Origin: Moduliflexus sp964602655 | GTDB lineage: Bacteria; Moduliflexota; Moduliflexia; Moduliflexales; Moduliflexaceae | Assembly (NCBI GenBank): GCA_964602655.1 | Contig: CAZRSF010000064.1 | Coordinates: forward strand, 1 to 38,831 | Direction: 5' to 3' | DNA length: 38,831 nucleotides | Shown here: positions 1 through 9,086 of the stretch, piece by piece | How the letters are laid out: each line of letters opens with the position of its first letter | Position numbering within the stretch: position 1 is the stretch's first letter | Program-made: the position numbers and the translations under genes | Notes under the pieces: model-generated | Databases searched by the model: none | The model's input: only the letters and a program-made list of their open reading frames with translations | What the model was told of the DNA's origin: nothing

Positions 1-15
1 TCCGCGTCCCGTTTC

Positions 16-58
16 GCCGCAGAGCGGCGGGGTGTGGCCGTTCCACGCGGAGCGTGGA
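16..58. repeat. Two short GC-rich hairpins at the left edge
   Basis: Two perfect stems lie side by side downstream of the minus-strand DUF2442 gene. One is CCGC/GCGG around 18-31. The other is GTTCCACGC / GCGTGGAAC at about 40-58 with a GGA loop. They could end transcription of the minus-strand gene, but no T-run follows, so an intergenic repeat family is equally likely. Confidence 0.4.
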
Positions 59-78
59 ACGAGAACTTAACAATCCTA

Positions 79-447
79 TCACGCGACCGGCACGCGGCGA
101 GCAGATGGTTTTTTCTGGCGTTTCGGGACGCGCCGTTCGACAGACTCATGTTCGACAGGCGCGGCGCAATAGCCCCAGCGCTGAAATTGCTCCTGCAATG
201 CGGGATCATCGCGAAACGCAAGGTAATAGAGAAATTCCGGCGCAAAATCCGCGCCATTCGGCCAAACCACCGTTTCAAGCTCCGGGTCTATCGCGACTTG
301 CGCAAACAAGGGCAATTCCCGCAATGGCTCGAACATTTTGCCGTTCAACGCGCAACGCAAGTCAACCACGCCTCGCCGTCCGTTATCGAACACCACATCG
401 ATCTGATAATCGTGAAGATAGGTGACTGCTGTGATATGTAAAAACAT
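79..447 (-). CDS. DUF2442 domain protein
   Basis: A 122-residue protein. The first 75 or so residues match the DUF2442 pattern: a beta-rich start (VTYLHDYQIDVVFDNG), an acidic-hydrophobic middle, and the diagnostic stretch VVWPNGADFAPEFLY near residues 60-75. The family is small, often found beside toxin-antitoxin or mobile loci, and has no settled biochemical role. The C-terminal 45 residues (basic, RRVPKRQKKPSARR) go beyond the usual family length and may be read-through into non-conserved DNA. A GGAG ribosome site 6-7 nt upstream supports the ATG. It follows hsdR on the same strand after a 70-bp gap that contains two hairpins, so co-transcription is possible but not certain. Confidence 0.7.
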   Translation of the reverse strand: MFLHITAVTYLHDYQIDVVFDNGRRGVVDLRCALNGKMFEPLRELPLFAQVAIDPELETVVWPNGADFAPEFLYYLAFRDDPALQEQFQRWGYCAAPVEHESVERRVPKRQKKPSARRVPVA

Positions 448-468
448 GGTTTACTCCAAAGCGCTCGT

Positions 469-513
469 CGTCCCGTAGGGACGCCCGCAAATAGCCCGCC
501 AATTTATTGGCGG
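469..513. repeat. Tandem palindromes between hsdR and the DUF2442 gene
   Basis: CGTCCCGTAGGGACG (469-483) is a perfect palindrome, and its core GTCCCGTAGGGAC recurs at 13888-13900. It is followed by CCGCCAAT / ATTGGCGG (496-513), which sits five bases past the hsdR stop codon. The second hairpin may act as a terminator for hsdR on the minus strand. No strong U-tract is visible. Confidence 0.5.
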
Positions 514-517
514 AAAA

Positions 518-3500
518 CTAATTCCCGAATCCTTGATATTCGTCCCGATATTCTTTGACGAGGCCGGCGTTGACGTATTTTGCGGCCTGTGCGTCAAACG
601 CGGCGTTGGTTTTCTTGAAACTGCCGATGACCATATTCATCAGCAGTTGTTCGAAATATTTTTCATTCGTCAAAAAGGTCTGATTATGCAGCAGTTTCGC
701 GTCGGTCTGCTGCTTGATCTCGAAAAGCGCCGCGTAGATGTCCGTCTCTTTGGTCGAAATCATCCCCTGCTCGAGCAGGCGTTTGTGCATCCGCGCATAT
801 TTGGCGTCGTGGGCGTATTTTGCGCTCAGCAGCGCGTTTTTCCGGTTCAGTTCCGACACCTTATCGTAAATCGCTTGCAACGCGGCGATATTCTCCGTCA
901 TCTCATCCTGCGAAATTTCGTCAAGGTTCTTCTGGTCGAAAAGCCGTTTCAATTCATCGTAAAGCGACACGAACGCCGGATCATGCTGGTCGAAATTGGC
1001 GTTCAGCGCCTCGCGGGCTTTGCGCAGCGTCTCTTTCAGGCGGTCGGCGATGACGAGTTCCGTTTCCGACACTTTGCGGAACAGAAACAGCACGTTTTCG
1101 AGCGCGACATTGAGCAAATTCGTCGTGTCGGCGCTCTGTTGCAGGGCGTCTTTCGTATTCAGCAGCGCGAGATGGTTGGCGGTTTCGTTCAGCAGCAGAT
1201 GCAATTTTTTGAAATCCACCCGTTCCAAAATTTCGAAATGGCCGGAGAGGCGAATCAGATTATACAGATTGCGGGCGTTTTCCAGCGCTTTTTTGACCTG
1301 CAAGACGACGGCGCGGTCTTGAATCTGGCTGATTTGCTGCGAAAAAATTTCCGCGTTTTCGATGTCGTAATGAAAAAGCGTTTCGTACACCTCGTTGATT
1401 TCCGCTTCGATCTCTTCGCTGGATTCGAACAGATTGGAATAGGTCTGCATTTCGTCGCCGAGTTCCGCCTGTAATTCGTCGAAATACGCCTTGTTCGTGG
1501 CGTCGAATTCCTTGCGGATGTCGGCGAAATCCACCACAAACCCGTTGCGAAACTGTTTATACGGGCGATTCACCCGCGTCAGCGTTTGCAGCAGGTTGTG
1601 ATCCTTGATAATCCGCGCAAGATAGAGCTTTTTCAGGCGGTGCGCGTCGAAACCGGTCAGCAGCATGTTATAAACGAACAGCAGATCGATCTTGCCATCT
1701 TTGAAATCTTCGACGGCATTTTTCCGGTCTTGCTTCTCTCCGGCGTCGTACAGAATCAACGCGGCGGTCAGCGGCTTGTGCTGTTTCGCCTGATACGTGC
1801 GATATTCGGCGGACGCCTCGGCAATCGCCAAATACGGCTGCACCGGCTCGATAGTTTTTTGCGCCGGGTTGTATTTGTTGATAAAAATCTCGAACAGTTT
1901 CCGCGCCTGCTCCGCGCTGTCACAGACCACCATGCCGCCAATGCTGTGGTCGCCGAACAGATTTCTGGTCTGCGTGAAATCTTTGACGATATAATCCAGC
2001 ATCGGCTCGACGAACCGCCCGTGCGCGTACAGTTTGCGCTTATCGAGCGAACCGTGCAAGATTTCGACATCTTTGAGCGCCTGCTCCAATTGCATCCGGT
2101 ATTTTGTTTCGATGCCCTCGCGCATCAATTTCAGGGTGTAGCCGTCGGCAATCGAGCGGTTGTAATAGTATTTGTGGATATAGTCGCCGAAAACGTCCCG
2201 CGAACGCCGGTCATCGCCAATCAGCGGCGTGCCGGTCAGACCGATCAGAATGGCGTTGCGGTCGGAATTGAACAGGTTCGCCAAAAAGCTGCCGGTCGGG
2301 TTGTAGCTGCGGTGCACTTCGTCTAAAAAATAGACGCGCTGCGTGTTGATGTCATAATCGTTCGTTTTCAACACGTCGGTGTCATCCTTGAATTTCTGAA
2401 TATTGACGACCGTGATTTCGCGGATGCCCGCCGCGTTATGAATGGACTGTTTCGTTCTGAAATGCGCGACAAGCGCCTCTTTGGAGTTGACGAGATTCAC
2501 ATGCAAGCCGCGCTTGCCGAATTCGCCTTTGGCCTGCTCCATCAAATCGAGGCGGTCAACGATGAAATAGAATTTCGGCACGACGCTCTTGCGCTGAAAA
2601 TAGTCGGTCAAATAACGCACGTTAAAAAAGGCGAGCGCGGTTTTGCCGCTCCCCTGCGTATGCCAGATAATCCCCTTTTTCAGGCCGCGATCCAGCGTCC
2701 GTTCGATGGCGTTGGTGGCGAACAACTGCGGATAACGCATGATATGCTTTTCGCGCCCGCGCTGCCCTTCAACGTAGGCTAAACCGTATTTCAGCAGCAT
2801 CGCGAAACGATCTTTGCTGAAAAGCGCTGTCAAGAGGCGATGCGTCGGAGTTGTCGGCTGTTTATTCGTGGTGAATTCCTTCGCATGTTTGATGGCGGCG
2901 AGGTTGTTATCTTGCAAGACGAAATTTTCGATCTCCTCATCTTCCGGCGCGAGCAGCGTGGCAAGATCGAGTTTTTCTTCTTCGCGGAAATAGTGGAAAT
3001 TGGCCTCAGCATAGGACGTTGACGAATAGAACGCGCCCTGAATCGGTTCGATGGATTCGGCGTCATACTCCATGTTATTCGAGAATACCAGGATTTGAAA
3101 CAGGTTGATGAAACGTCGGAACTTTTTGTTTTCGAAGCGTTTATTCATCCGCTCGCGTTCGTCAAGCACGCCGTCGCGATTATTCGGCTTTTTGACTTCG
3201 ATGAAGGCGAGCGGCATGCCGTTGACTAAAAGCGTGATGTCCGGGCGGAATTCCTCGTCGCCATTTTTGCAGGGCAATTCGGTGACGACATGCAGCGCGT
3301 TATTCTGAAAATCGTCGAAATCAATCAGCTTAACGCCCGACGACGCCGTCAACCGCTTGAAAAAGGCTTCCCCCAAATCCTCGAATTCCAATTCCAGCAG
3401 AATCGTTTCGAACGTCCGTTTGATGTCGCCATCCTCGATGCCGGGATTGAGGCGGCGCAGGCTCGCCGCGAAAATGTCGGTAAAAATATTGGCGCGTTCG

Positions 3501-3598
3501 TCTATCTCGGCTGTATTCAGCGAGAGATAGGCATACCCCAATTTGCATAAATGCAAGATCGCCGGAATTTTAACGCGGCTGTTTTCGTTAAAACTCAT
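518..3598 (-). CDS. hsdR: Type I restriction enzyme subunit R (HsdR)
   Basis: Motor and nuclease subunit of a Type I restriction-modification system, 1026 aa from the chosen start, a normal length. The N-terminal PD-(D/E)xK nuclease is visible as D120 and E134-V-K136 (FIEVKK). A SF2 helicase core follows: Walker A TQGSGKT (314-320), DEVH box (426-429), TGTPL (455-459), and a late QTLTRVNRP motif VI. The C-terminal third is helical and charged, as expected for the region that contacts the methyltransferase. I start at ATG 3596-3598 because AAGGGGAT lies about 8 nt upstream; an in-frame ATG 17 codons earlier has no such site. No hsdM or hsdS lies in the window. They may lie beyond the left edge past the DUF2442 gene, or this subunit may be orphaned. 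Confidence 0.9.
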   Translation of the reverse strand: MSFNENSRVKIPAILHLCKLGYAYLSLNTAEIDERANIFTDIFAASLRRLNPGIEDGDIKRTFETILLELEFEDLGEAFFKRLTASSGVKLIDFDDFQNNALHVVTELPCKNGDEEFRPDITLLVNGMPLAFIEVKKPNNRDGVLDERERMNKRFENKKFRRFINLFQILVFSNNMEYDAESIEPIQGAFYSSTSYAEANFHYFREEEKLDLATLLAPEDEEIENFVLQDNNLAAIKHAKEFTTNKQPTTPTHRLLTALFSKDRFAMLLKYGLAYVEGQRGREKHIMRYPQLFATNAIERTLDRGLKKGIIWHTQGSGKTALAFFNVRYLTDYFQRKSVVPKFYFIVDRLDLMEQAKGEFGKRGLHVNLVNSKEALVAHFRTKQSIHNAAGIREITVVNIQKFKDDTDVLKTNDYDINTQRVYFLDEVHRSYNPTGSFLANLFNSDRNAILIGLTGTPLIGDDRRSRDVFGDYIHKYYYNRSIADGYTLKLMREGIETKYRMQLEQALKDVEILHGSLDKRKLYAHGRFVEPMLDYIVKDFTQTRNLFGDHSIGGMVVCDSAEQARKLFEIFINKYNPAQKTIEPVQPYLAIAEASAEYRTYQAKQHKPLTAALILYDAGEKQDRKNAVEDFKDGKIDLLFVYNMLLTGFDAHRLKKLYLARIIKDHNLLQTLTRVNRPYKQFRNGFVVDFADIRKEFDATNKAYFDELQAELGDEMQTYSNLFESSEEIEAEINEVYETLFHYDIENAEIFSQQISQIQDRAVVLQVKKALENARNLYNLIRLSGHFEILERVDFKKLHLLLNETANHLALLNTKDALQQSADTTNLLNVALENVLFLFRKVSETELVIADRLKETLRKAREALNANFDQHDPAFVSLYDELKRLFDQKNLDEISQDEMTENIAALQAIYDKVSELNRKNALLSAKYAHDAKYARMHKRLLEQGMISTKETDIYAALFEIKQQTDAKLLHNQTFLTNEKYFEQLLMNMVIGSFKKTNAAFDAQAAKYVNAGLVKEYRDEYQGFGN

Positions 3599-3709
3599 AT
3601 AATTTATCCCCTTGAAATGTCCTGAATGCTTCAAGCCTTTGTTCGCCAATCACGGTCTATGCGAAAATCGCAAGAGCGTCAAGTATTTTATCCCGCGATT
3701 GTACAGCAA

Positions 3710-3819
3710 GCCCAGCCCAGCCATAAATGGCCGGGCTGAAAGCCAAAGGACGCTAAAGCGCCCTGCCAGCGGGCTTAAGCCTGCTTCAACTTTGAGCCCG
3801 GCCATTTATGGCTGGGCTG
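3710..3819. repeat. Family A palindromic repeat, copy 1
   Basis: About 110 bp bounded by inverted arms built on AGCCATAAATGGCC and GGCCATTTATGGCT. Two inner hairpins lie between them: GGACGCTAAAGCGCCCT and GCGGGCTTAAGCCTGC. The reverse complement of copy 2 (9341-9446) matches it almost base for base; copy 3 is at 24430-24567. It supplies the last codons and stop of the minus-strand vanZ-like gene (peptide SPAINGRA) and separates that gene from hsdR. Confidence 0.85.
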
Positions 3820-4211
3820 CGCTGATTCTTCATGCCGCGAACGCGCTGTTCGAGCCGATAGGCGAGGCATGAGGCGAGCAGAACTCCTACCACGTCCGCC
3901 GCAAAATCAATGAGGCTCGACGCGCGGCGCGGCGAAAAGCGCTGCGCGACTTCTTCGATACCGGCGACGGCCAGAATCAGCAGCGGCGCGAGCCGTAATG
4001 CAGACAATTTGCCGGGAAACAGCGGACGAAACTTCAGCGTTCCATCCAGAAAAAACGCGAGCAAGCCGATTAAAACGGCGTGACCGATGACATCGGCATA
4101 CGGAATGACTTTGTAGGTCGTGGGCAGAATGCCGAGATAGGCCAGAACGGCGACCAGCACGACGAAACAGGCGTGAAGCGTAAACCCGATTTTCCAGAAA
4201 TTTTGCGACAT
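3786..4211 (-). CDS. VanZ-like family membrane protein
   Basis: About 141 aa with four predicted membrane segments. The VanZ-like signature is visible: YADVIGHAVLIGLLAFFLD in the first half and IEEVAQRFSPRRASSLIDFAADVVGV near the C-terminus (E-E-x-x-Q then D-x-x-x-D). VanZ confers low-level teicoplanin resistance in enterococci; most bacterial homologues have unknown roles in the envelope. AAGGA 4-5 nt before ATG 4209-4211 sets the start; the frame is open 20 codons further upstream without a ribosome site. It starts 23 bp after the second kinase and is probably the last gene of that operon. Its final residues (SPAINGRAQS) are encoded by family A repeat DNA, so the native C-terminus may have been replaced. 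Confidence 0.8.
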   Translation of the reverse strand: MSQNFWKIGFTLHACFVVLVAVLAYLGILPTTYKVIPYADVIGHAVLIGLLAFFLDGTLKFRPLFPGKLSALRLAPLLILAVAGIEEVAQRFSPRRASSLIDFAADVVGVLLASCLAYRLEQRVRGMKNQRSPAINGRAQS

Positions 4212-4234
4212 AGAATCCTTAGGCAATGCAGAAG

Positions 4235-6172
4235 TTAATGCTCCGGCTGATATGCGTTCTGATTGATACATGCTTCCAGAACACGCTGAATGCGTCCAAA
4301 TTGAAAGTCTTTCGCCAGCGCGAGAATTTTTTCGGCAAATGGATTCAAATTGGGGTCTTCAGCCCGAAATATTTCGATATATTCTTCGAATGTGTGAACA
4401 TCAGCGATCTGCGTAAGCCGGATCAAATTCTCTAATACGTCCACTGGCGGAAACGCGCGCGATTCCGCGAATTGACGACCATCCCCCAATGATCCTTGTG
4501 AAAAGTCATTTTCTATTTCCAAATCGAGATGCTGCTGGAACGCGGCCAGTACCGCCTGCGGTTCGAGTGGAATGGCGAGAATATCGTCACAGAACGCGGC
4601 GATCTGCTTTCGATGTTCTGAGGTGGGCAGCGTATCTGTCACCGCCAGGATTTTTATCGGGGGAATCAGCGCTAATTGACGAATCTGCTGGCTCAATTCG
4701 AAATCCTCGATTTCCAGCATCTGGAGATCAATCAGAATCAAGGCAGGGTGGTAATCAAAGACCATGTTCAAGCCTTCGTCGCTATCAGCGGCTTCAAGTA
4801 CCTGAAAGCCGGCCGGAGTGAGCAATTGCTTCAGTTCCGCGCGATTCTCCTGATTGGCGTCAATCACCAGAATGGGCAATGATTCGTTCTCTGGAAGATT
4901 CGACGCGCCAGACGCTTTCCGCAGCCGGTATCTGGTCGCGCCTTGTTCCGGCATTTCGTCCTCTTTCCGGGCAAGATTCGACGCGGCAAACCATGCGCGC
5001 GAGGGCTGCTGTTGCAGGCCGGGGCGTTCCGTCGCGCAATTCAGCACCAAACTGACGGCAGTGCCTTTGCCGACCTGGCTATCAATGGACAAGAGGCCGC
5101 CTTCCAATTGCGTGAGCAGGTGCGCAATGACGATTCCCAATCCGACGCCCTGTTGTTCGTACTCGCGCCGTTCGAATTGCATGTACGCGCCAATATGTTG
5201 GATTTGCTCCTGGGTCATTCCGCGTCCCTGATCGCGGATCGTCAGTATGCATAGATGACCATTGATCGAGGTGCTGATAATCACGGGCGTTCCCGGCGCA
5301 GAAAATTTAAACGCATTTGACAGAAGTTCCATCAGAATTTTTTTTAAGTTATTCGGGGCGATGCAGAGATAGGTTTCCACGAGTTCTAAGCGCAGGTCGT
5401 GTTCCCGGCACACGGTTTGCGCGTATCGCTGAGCCACCGCCTGAATAAACCGCTGCGTGCTGACGCCTGAGTTGATCGGCCAGTTCCTCTCCTCATGAGA
5501 CGTATATTTCAAGAGTTTCAAATGGGCGTACAAGAGGGTATTTTCCATCAATCGTTGTAACTGGAGCGAACTGGCATGAATATATTGGGCATAGTCCATC
5601 ACTTTGGCAGGAGTCGCGGCAAAGGCAGGAGTTTTAAGCAGTTGCGCAAAGCCAGAAATGGCATTCAACGGCGTCCGCAGTTCATGCGGCAGCGCCAAAC
5701 TCAAGTTTAACCGTAATTCATCGAACATTTTGCGCTCGCGCTCCAGGAGGCCTTGCAGCGTGGCATTGTTCGTTTGCAGGTCTTGCTGCAATTTCTGAAT
5801 AGTCAAGTGGGTCTTGACGCGCGCCAGCACTTCTTCGAATTGAAACGGTTTGGTGATGTAATCCACCGCGCCGACCGCAAAGCCTTTGACTTTATCTATG
5901 GTATCAGTCAGCGCGCTCATAAAAATGACCGGGATCGCTTTCGTCGCGTCATCAGCTTTCAAACGCTGGCAGGTTTCGAACCCATCCATGCCGGGCATGA
6001 CAATATCCAGCAGAATCAAATCCGGCCGCCGTCTTTGCGCTAACGCGATGGCTTTCGCGCCATCGTTTTTGAGGAGCACCGTACAGCCGTACTGAGTTAA
6101 AAAATCAAACAAGGCTTCTAAATTCGTGGGGTTATCATCAACCGCCAGAATGGTGGTGTTTTCTAAGTCCAT
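4235..6172 (-). CDS. Hybrid histidine kinase, REC-HisKA-HATPase-REC (cytoplasmic)
   Basis: 645 aa with no membrane segment. The N-terminal receiver has acidic D12/D13, phospho-acceptor D56 (LLDIVMPGMDG) and K108 (ITKPF). A short coiled coil leads to HisKA with H163 (PHELRTPLN). The ATPase domain has N286 (LSNAFKF), DQGRGM (314-319) and GVGLG (342-346). A second receiver (about 433-550) is partly degenerate: D482 is kept, but the acidic pair is DAN and the usual K-P is replaced by IPLEP. The C-terminal 90 residues are helical and of unknown function. The ATG lies inside the 3' end of the upstream kinase (10-bp overlap) with GGAGAAG just before it, so the two are translationally coupled. It probably receives phosphate from, or works with, the upstream membrane kinase. 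Confidence 0.92.
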   Translation of the reverse strand: MDLENTTILAVDDNPTNLEALFDFLTQYGCTVLLKNDGAKAIALAQRRRPDLILLDIVMPGMDGFETCQRLKADDATKAIPVIFMSALTDTIDKVKGFAVGAVDYITKPFQFEEVLARVKTHLTIQKLQQDLQTNNATLQGLLERERKMFDELRLNLSLALPHELRTPLNAISGFAQLLKTPAFAATPAKVMDYAQYIHASSLQLQRLMENTLLYAHLKLLKYTSHEERNWPINSGVSTQRFIQAVAQRYAQTVCREHDLRLELVETYLCIAPNNLKKILMELLSNAFKFSAPGTPVIISTSINGHLCILTIRDQGRGMTQEQIQHIGAYMQFERREYEQQGVGLGIVIAHLLTQLEGGLLSIDSQVGKGTAVSLVLNCATERPGLQQQPSRAWFAASNLARKEDEMPEQGATRYRLRKASGASNLPENESLPILVIDANQENRAELKQLLTPAGFQVLEAADSDEGLNMVFDYHPALILIDLQMLEIEDFELSQQIRQLALIPPIKILAVTDTLPTSEHRKQIAAFCDDILAIPLEPQAVLAAFQQHLDLEIENDFSQGSLGDGRQFAESRAFPPVDVLENLIRLTQIADVHTFEEYIEIFRAEDPNLNPFAEKILALAKDFQFGRIQRVLEACINQNAYQPEH

Positions 6173-9060
6173 GCTTCTCCTCCCGGATACCGTTGCAAAA
6201 ATTCACACAGTCCATCTTCATCAAACGTTTTAAGCAATTCCTGCACCTGCTCGACAAACGGGCGGTAGCGCTGATCCCGGCGCGCGATTGCCTCTAAGTG
6301 GGCGCGCACCTGCTGCACGTCGCCATCTACCACGCCTGTATAGAGGGCGTGGATGTCCGCTGGCGGCGGGACGAGCAAGCCCTGCGCGTCGGCCATGATG
6401 TCGCTTTCATTCGGCGGCGTGACATGTTTGGCGTCTTGCTGTCCTTCATACATCCAGACCAATCCTAAATGCACGGCCGTTTTCTCCAACACCTCTTGCA
6501 TGTGAATCGGCTTGAGGATATAATCGTCACAGCCGTATTCCGACGTAATTTTGTCGGATGCGATCACCGTACTGGCGGATACCGCAATAATTTTCGTGGC
6601 GGCCAGCGCCGGGGTTTGGCGAATTTGGCGCGTGGCTTCGAATCCATCCATCACCGGCATAATCAAATCCATAAAAATCAGATCGGGATGAAATTCTGTG
6701 GCGTTCTGAAGCCCTTCTCGTCCGTTTTCGGCTTCCTGCACATCGAATCCCAACGGCAGCAATAAGCTGACCAAGAGCACCCGATTCTCCCATTTATCAT
6801 CTACCACCAAAATTCTCCGCCGTTCGCCCTGATAGCCGAGAATGCGCTGGGTTTCAACTATCGGGGACTGCGGCTCGGCAGATGCTTCAGGAAGAGGCAG
6901 CGCAAACCAGAACAGGCTGCCTTGCCCGACGACGCTTTGCGCGTGCAACGTACCCCCCATCATCTCGACGAGTTTGCGGCTGATGGCTAATCCCAGCCCC
7001 GTGCCTTCCCGCATCCGCGTATGTTCGCCGACTTGTTTGAACGCTAAAAAAATATCTTCCAGATCATCCTGCGGAATGCCGATCCCGGTGTCTTCGACCT
7101 GAAAGCGAAACATTCTGCGCATTCTTGAATTGTTGAACTCACTCATGTTACGGAGTGTGACCGTCAATTCCCCTCCTGGGAGGGGCAAGGGGTGGGTCGT
7201 CATGTTTGCGGCGTCTTCCCGTTTGCAACCCACCCCCAACCCCTCCCAGGAGGGGAGTTCGCCGTCATCGGATCGAACCTGCTGCGTAATATGAGTGAAC
7301 TCATTCGACTCACGGAACTCGGACACGCTGAAACTCACTGAACCCTGGTCGGTAAATTTCAGGGCATTGCCGAGCAAATTGAGCAGAATTTGTTCGAGCC
7401 GGTGTTTATCGGCGCAGACCGCCTGCGGCAAATCTGGCGCAAGTTCGCAATGAAAGGTCAAGCCCTTTTGTTCAGCCTGAATCCGGATCATTGCCGCGAT
7501 TTCCTGCAAAAACGCCGGAAGCTGAAAATTCACCGCCACTAACTCCATTTTGCGGGCTTCAATCTTCGATACGTCTAACACATCATTAATTAACCGCAGC
7601 AGATGGTTGCCGCTGCGTTCGATAATATCAATTCCTTTGCTCTGAAATTCATTCAGGTCTTTTTCCCGCCGGAGCAGTTGCGCGTATCCGAGAATGCCGT
7701 TCAGCGGGGTGCGCAGTTCGTGGCTCATATTGGCGAGAAACTCGCTTTTGGCATGATTCGCGGTTTCCGCCGCGGTTTTCGCTTGCAGGGTCAGTTCTTG
7801 AGCGCGACGGAGTTCTTGCTCGATCTGTTTTCGCGTCTCGATCTCCTGGGATAAGTGCGCATTCGCGCCGGTCAGTTCGGCAGTGCGTTGCGCGACGATC
7901 TGTTCGAGATTCTGGCGATGCGCTTCTAATTGGTGATCAGTCTCAAACAGTTGCGCGCCCATCGTATTGAAGGCTTCGCCCAAACGTTCGATTTCATCAT
8001 TGGTCCGAATGGCAACCGGGAGAAAGGCTTGATGTTGGCGGAGCGCCGAAGTGAGCCGCGTAATGCCCTGAATCAGCGCATTGATCGGGGTGATAATCCG
8101 CTGCGCGACGGCGTAGGCCAGGATTGCGCCGATACAGAGCGTCAGGACGATGATCGCCATCATGGTATTCACTAAATGGCGGGTTTCCTGGGTGATGATT
8201 CGGGCGGGCACAACGGCGCAGATTTTCCATTTCAAGAAGGGCGACGTAAAAAAGAAGGCGTAGTTCATCTGCCCGTTGTCAACGAACGTGATGTGTCCGC
8301 GCGTCTGCGCCATCACCTGCTCGAATTCGTCCAATCCCGCCGCGCGATACGATTGAAAGCGCCGCGTCGGCTCCGGGTTGGAAAGAATCAATCCTTCCTC
8401 ATCCAGCAGAAAGATGTATTGATCTTGTCCGATCTCGGTTTGCGCCACCACGCTTGTCAGACCTTGCAAGGTCATATCAACGCCCACCACCCCGAATACA
8501 GTCTGCCGCTCATCCACGAGCGCTTTGACAATCCCAAGGTTAATATCGTCTGTCGTGACCGAGCGATACGGCGCGGTGCGCATCACCCGATCCGGCTGGC
8601 TCGCGGCCAACTGATACCAGGGGCGCGTCCGGGGATCATATCGGGTCGGGGCGGCGCGGTTGTGCGAGCGGACAAACGCGCCGTTCGCGCGTCCCATATA
8701 GACGGAATTGGCATACGAGTGGTGTTCCTGATACCTGAGAAACGTCTCGATAATCGCTTGCTCGACCGCGCCGATTCGATAGGCAAAAGTCGCGGCGTCG
8801 GCCTGCAAAAAATTGGTAAACTCGTGATCGTCTCTGGTTCGAATAATCGGATCGGCTGCGAATGTGGCGACATCAGATTCGACTTCGCGCAAAAAATTCG
8901 ACAGGGTAATATCAATCTGCGCCAATTGCGTCAAATACGATTCGGAGATGGCGCGAAACTTCTCTGCGCGCAACCGCGTATTGGTATAGATTCCGATGGT
9001 CAGCAGCGGAAAGAGGCCGATGATCAAATAACTGATGAGGAGTTTGTATTGAAGTTTCAT
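6163..9060 (-). CDS. Membrane hybrid histidine kinase, dCache-HAMP-HisKA-HATPase-REC, with in-frame element insertion
   Basis: 965 aa from the chosen start. TM1 (about 3-27) is followed by a periplasmic double-Cache sensor containing the typical RTRPWYQLA stretch, then TM2 (about 299-318), HAMP (320-372) and a coiled coil. HisKA has H447 (SHELRTPLN). In the ATPase domain the N-box asparagine is N565 and DTGIGIP starts at D657; GTGLGL follows. The receiver has D798 (MDLIMPVMDG). Residues 589-642 are encoded by a family B mobile repeat and split the ATPase domain; without them the N-box to G1 spacing is a normal 38 residues. The start is ATG 9058-9060 (AGG about 10 nt upstream), because the open frame upstream runs through another family B copy; ATG 9082-9084 is an alternative. 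Confidence 0.9.
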   Translation of the reverse strand: MKLQYKLLISYLIIGLFPLLTIGIYTNTRLRAEKFRAISESYLTQLAQIDITLSNFLREVESDVATFAADPIIRTRDDHEFTNFLQADAATFAYRIGAVEQAIIETFLRYQEHHSYANSVYMGRANGAFVRSHNRAAPTRYDPRTRPWYQLAASQPDRVMRTAPYRSVTTDDINLGIVKALVDERQTVFGVVGVDMTLQGLTSVVAQTEIGQDQYIFLLDEEGLILSNPEPTRRFQSYRAAGLDEFEQVMAQTRGHITFVDNGQMNYAFFFTSPFLKWKICAVVPARIITQETRHLVNTMMAIIVLTLCIGAILAYAVAQRIITPINALIQGITRLTSALRQHQAFLPVAIRTNDEIERLGEAFNTMGAQLFETDHQLEAHRQNLEQIVAQRTAELTGANAHLSQEIETRKQIEQELRRAQELTLQAKTAAETANHAKSEFLANMSHELRTPLNGILGYAQLLRREKDLNEFQSKGIDIIERSGNHLLRLINDVLDVSKIEARKMELVAVNFQLPAFLQEIAAMIRIQAEQKGLTFHCELAPDLPQAVCADKHRLEQILLNLLGNALKFTDQGSVSFSVSEFRESNEFTHITQQVRSDDGELPSWEGLGVGCKREDAANMTTHPLPLPGGELTVTLRNMSEFNNSRMRRMFRFQVEDTGIGIPQDDLEDIFLAFKQVGEHTRMREGTGLGLAISRKLVEMMGGTLHAQSVVGQGSLFWFALPLPEASAEPQSPIVETQRILGYQGERRRILVVDDKWENRVLLVSLLLPLGFDVQEAENGREGLQNATEFHPDLIFMDLIMPVMDGFEATRQIRQTPALAATKIIAVSASTVIASDKITSEYGCDDYILKPIHMQEVLEKTAVHLGLVWMYEGQQDAKHVTPPNESDIMADAQGLLVPPPADIHALYTGVVDGDVQQVRAHLEAIARRDQRYRPFVEQVQELLKTFDEDGLCEFLQRYPGGEAWT
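7134..7303. mobile_element. Family B MITE-like element, copy 1, inside the kinase gene
   Basis: A 154-bp element (7142-7295) begins CTCATGTTACGGAG and ends with the inverted CGTAATATGAG. It is flanked by an exact 8-bp direct repeat TGAACTCA (7134-7141 and 7296-7303). Inside are inverted runs of CCCCTCC/GGAGGGG and GGGGTGGGT/ACCCACCCC. Element plus duplication adds 162 bp, exactly 54 codons, and the kinase frame stays open through it. Copy 2 at 9095-9249 has the same ends and orientation. Confidence 0.88.
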
Positions 9061-9086
9061 AATGCCAATACCTGATGAAATCATCT

